Assembly (NCBI GenBank): GCA_029721435.1
Contig: CM056582.1
Span: 38,956,611-39,020,610 of the forward strand
Length of the DNA: 64,000 nt
Reading direction: 5' to 3'
Source: Gymnothorax reevesii
Lineage: Eukaryota > Chordata > Actinopteri > Anguilliformes > Muraenidae
A program made the position numbers and the translations under genes. The notes below the pieces were generated by a model. The model saw only the letters and a list, made by a program, of their open reading frames with translations. It made no database searches and was not told the DNA's origin. Below are positions 63,470-64,000 of this stretch, one piece after another (the stretch's first letter is position 1; each line of letters begins with the position of its first letter).

Positions 63470-64000
63470 CAGTGGCGTAGCGTGGAGGCGCTGGGCCCCG
63501 GTGCGAGAATGGCGCTGATCACTTGCAGTAGCCTAATAAAAAACTGCACTCACCCATTCAGAAGTTAACTGTGGGTGCCTTCTGCTCTGCAAAGTCGTTG
63601 AGCAAGAGGGCAATGAGGTGGTAGCATTAGCCTCCAAGTCTGACTGCTGCGTGTCGCCGCTATCATTCACAACGCTAGCAGGAACTGCATCTGGACAAGA
63701 TGACTATTTAAAAAATGCATTCAATTTCGCCAATTTGGAGTTCCGTACAGCTCTTTTTTTCTTTTCCTTTTTGAGCACCGCCTTTGTGCTGCTCAACATG
63801 GTGCTCAAGACTTTTCACCTCCAATACTAGGCTAATGGGTTAGCTGATCTCTCAAAAAAGAACAATTCACGAGCAAGCGCGTAGCCTACGAAGCTACGAT
63901 CAGAACGGAATAAGTGAATGTCAACTAATTGGACAAACACATTTCCCAGCAGGCCATGTTCATTTGAAAATGTTGTGAATAAAACAATCAAATATATGAT
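63470..64000. mobile_element. hAT-like terminus CAGTGGCGTAGC and following DNA
   Basis: CAGTGGCGTAGCGTGG at 63470 is a typical hAT end in fish, followed by GGCCCCGGTGCGAGA. The element presumably extends beyond the window. No transposase is recognised up to 64000. Confidence 0.45.

Overview
This window looks like repeat-dense DNA from a ray-finned fish, most likely a teleost. I see no bacterial or viral gene organisation. Instead there are many Tc1/mariner copies with TA target sites, hAT and other fish-type MITEs, a CR1-like LINE, a fish-type endogenous retrovirus and three Gmr1-like Ty3/Gypsy copies. The species cannot be named from the sequence. Almost every long open frame is a decayed transposon gene. 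The only good candidate for a single-copy host gene is a terminal exon on the + strand at 6455-6593, with its 3' UTR and an AATAAA signal at 7356.

Layout. 1-3721 is the 3' part of a Gmr1-like retrotransposon carrying a Tc1 insertion. 3722-6151 holds a LINE tail, a hAT terminus and a DNA element with a nested MITE. 6455-7380 is the putative host exon and UTR, which contains a minisatellite. 8024-9534 is a nearly intact Tc1 copy. 9540-12467 is mostly featureless. 12468-15742 is a TIR element overlapping a 1.5/1.0-kb tandem duplication. 16045-29080 is one LINE (ORF1 with a 2A-like motif, endonuclease, RT), split by a probable solo LTR, a 2.2-kb DNA transposon with an array of a 14-bp motif, and a Ty3/Gypsy element on the - strand. 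25758-41606 is a recent direct tandem duplication (units of 7933 and 7916 bp, about 0.3% different). It captures half of the Gypsy element, the LINE 3' end, a hAT MITE, a second LINE (CR1-like, - strand) and insertions within that LINE. The second LINE runs on to 43438.

44388-52409 is bounded by TTAA and matching inverted termini and contains a near-complete Gmr1-like element (44483-50391). That element has the pol order protease-integrase-RT-RNase H and a Gag segment resembling the SCAN domain. 52478-61041 is a solo Gmr1-type LTR blown apart by a Tc1 copy, an internally deleted endogenous retrovirus with young LTRs, and another Tc1 copy. 61042-64000 holds Tc1 fragments, MITEs, a hairpin-bearing short element, a broken Harbinger-type gene pair and a hAT-like terminus.

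The parts do not form a pathway. The window is best read as a nested insertion history. Relative ages can be read from which element interrupts which: the 7.9-kb duplication is younger than everything inside it, and the retrovirus at 54216-59133 is younger than the Gmr1-type LTR that it splits.
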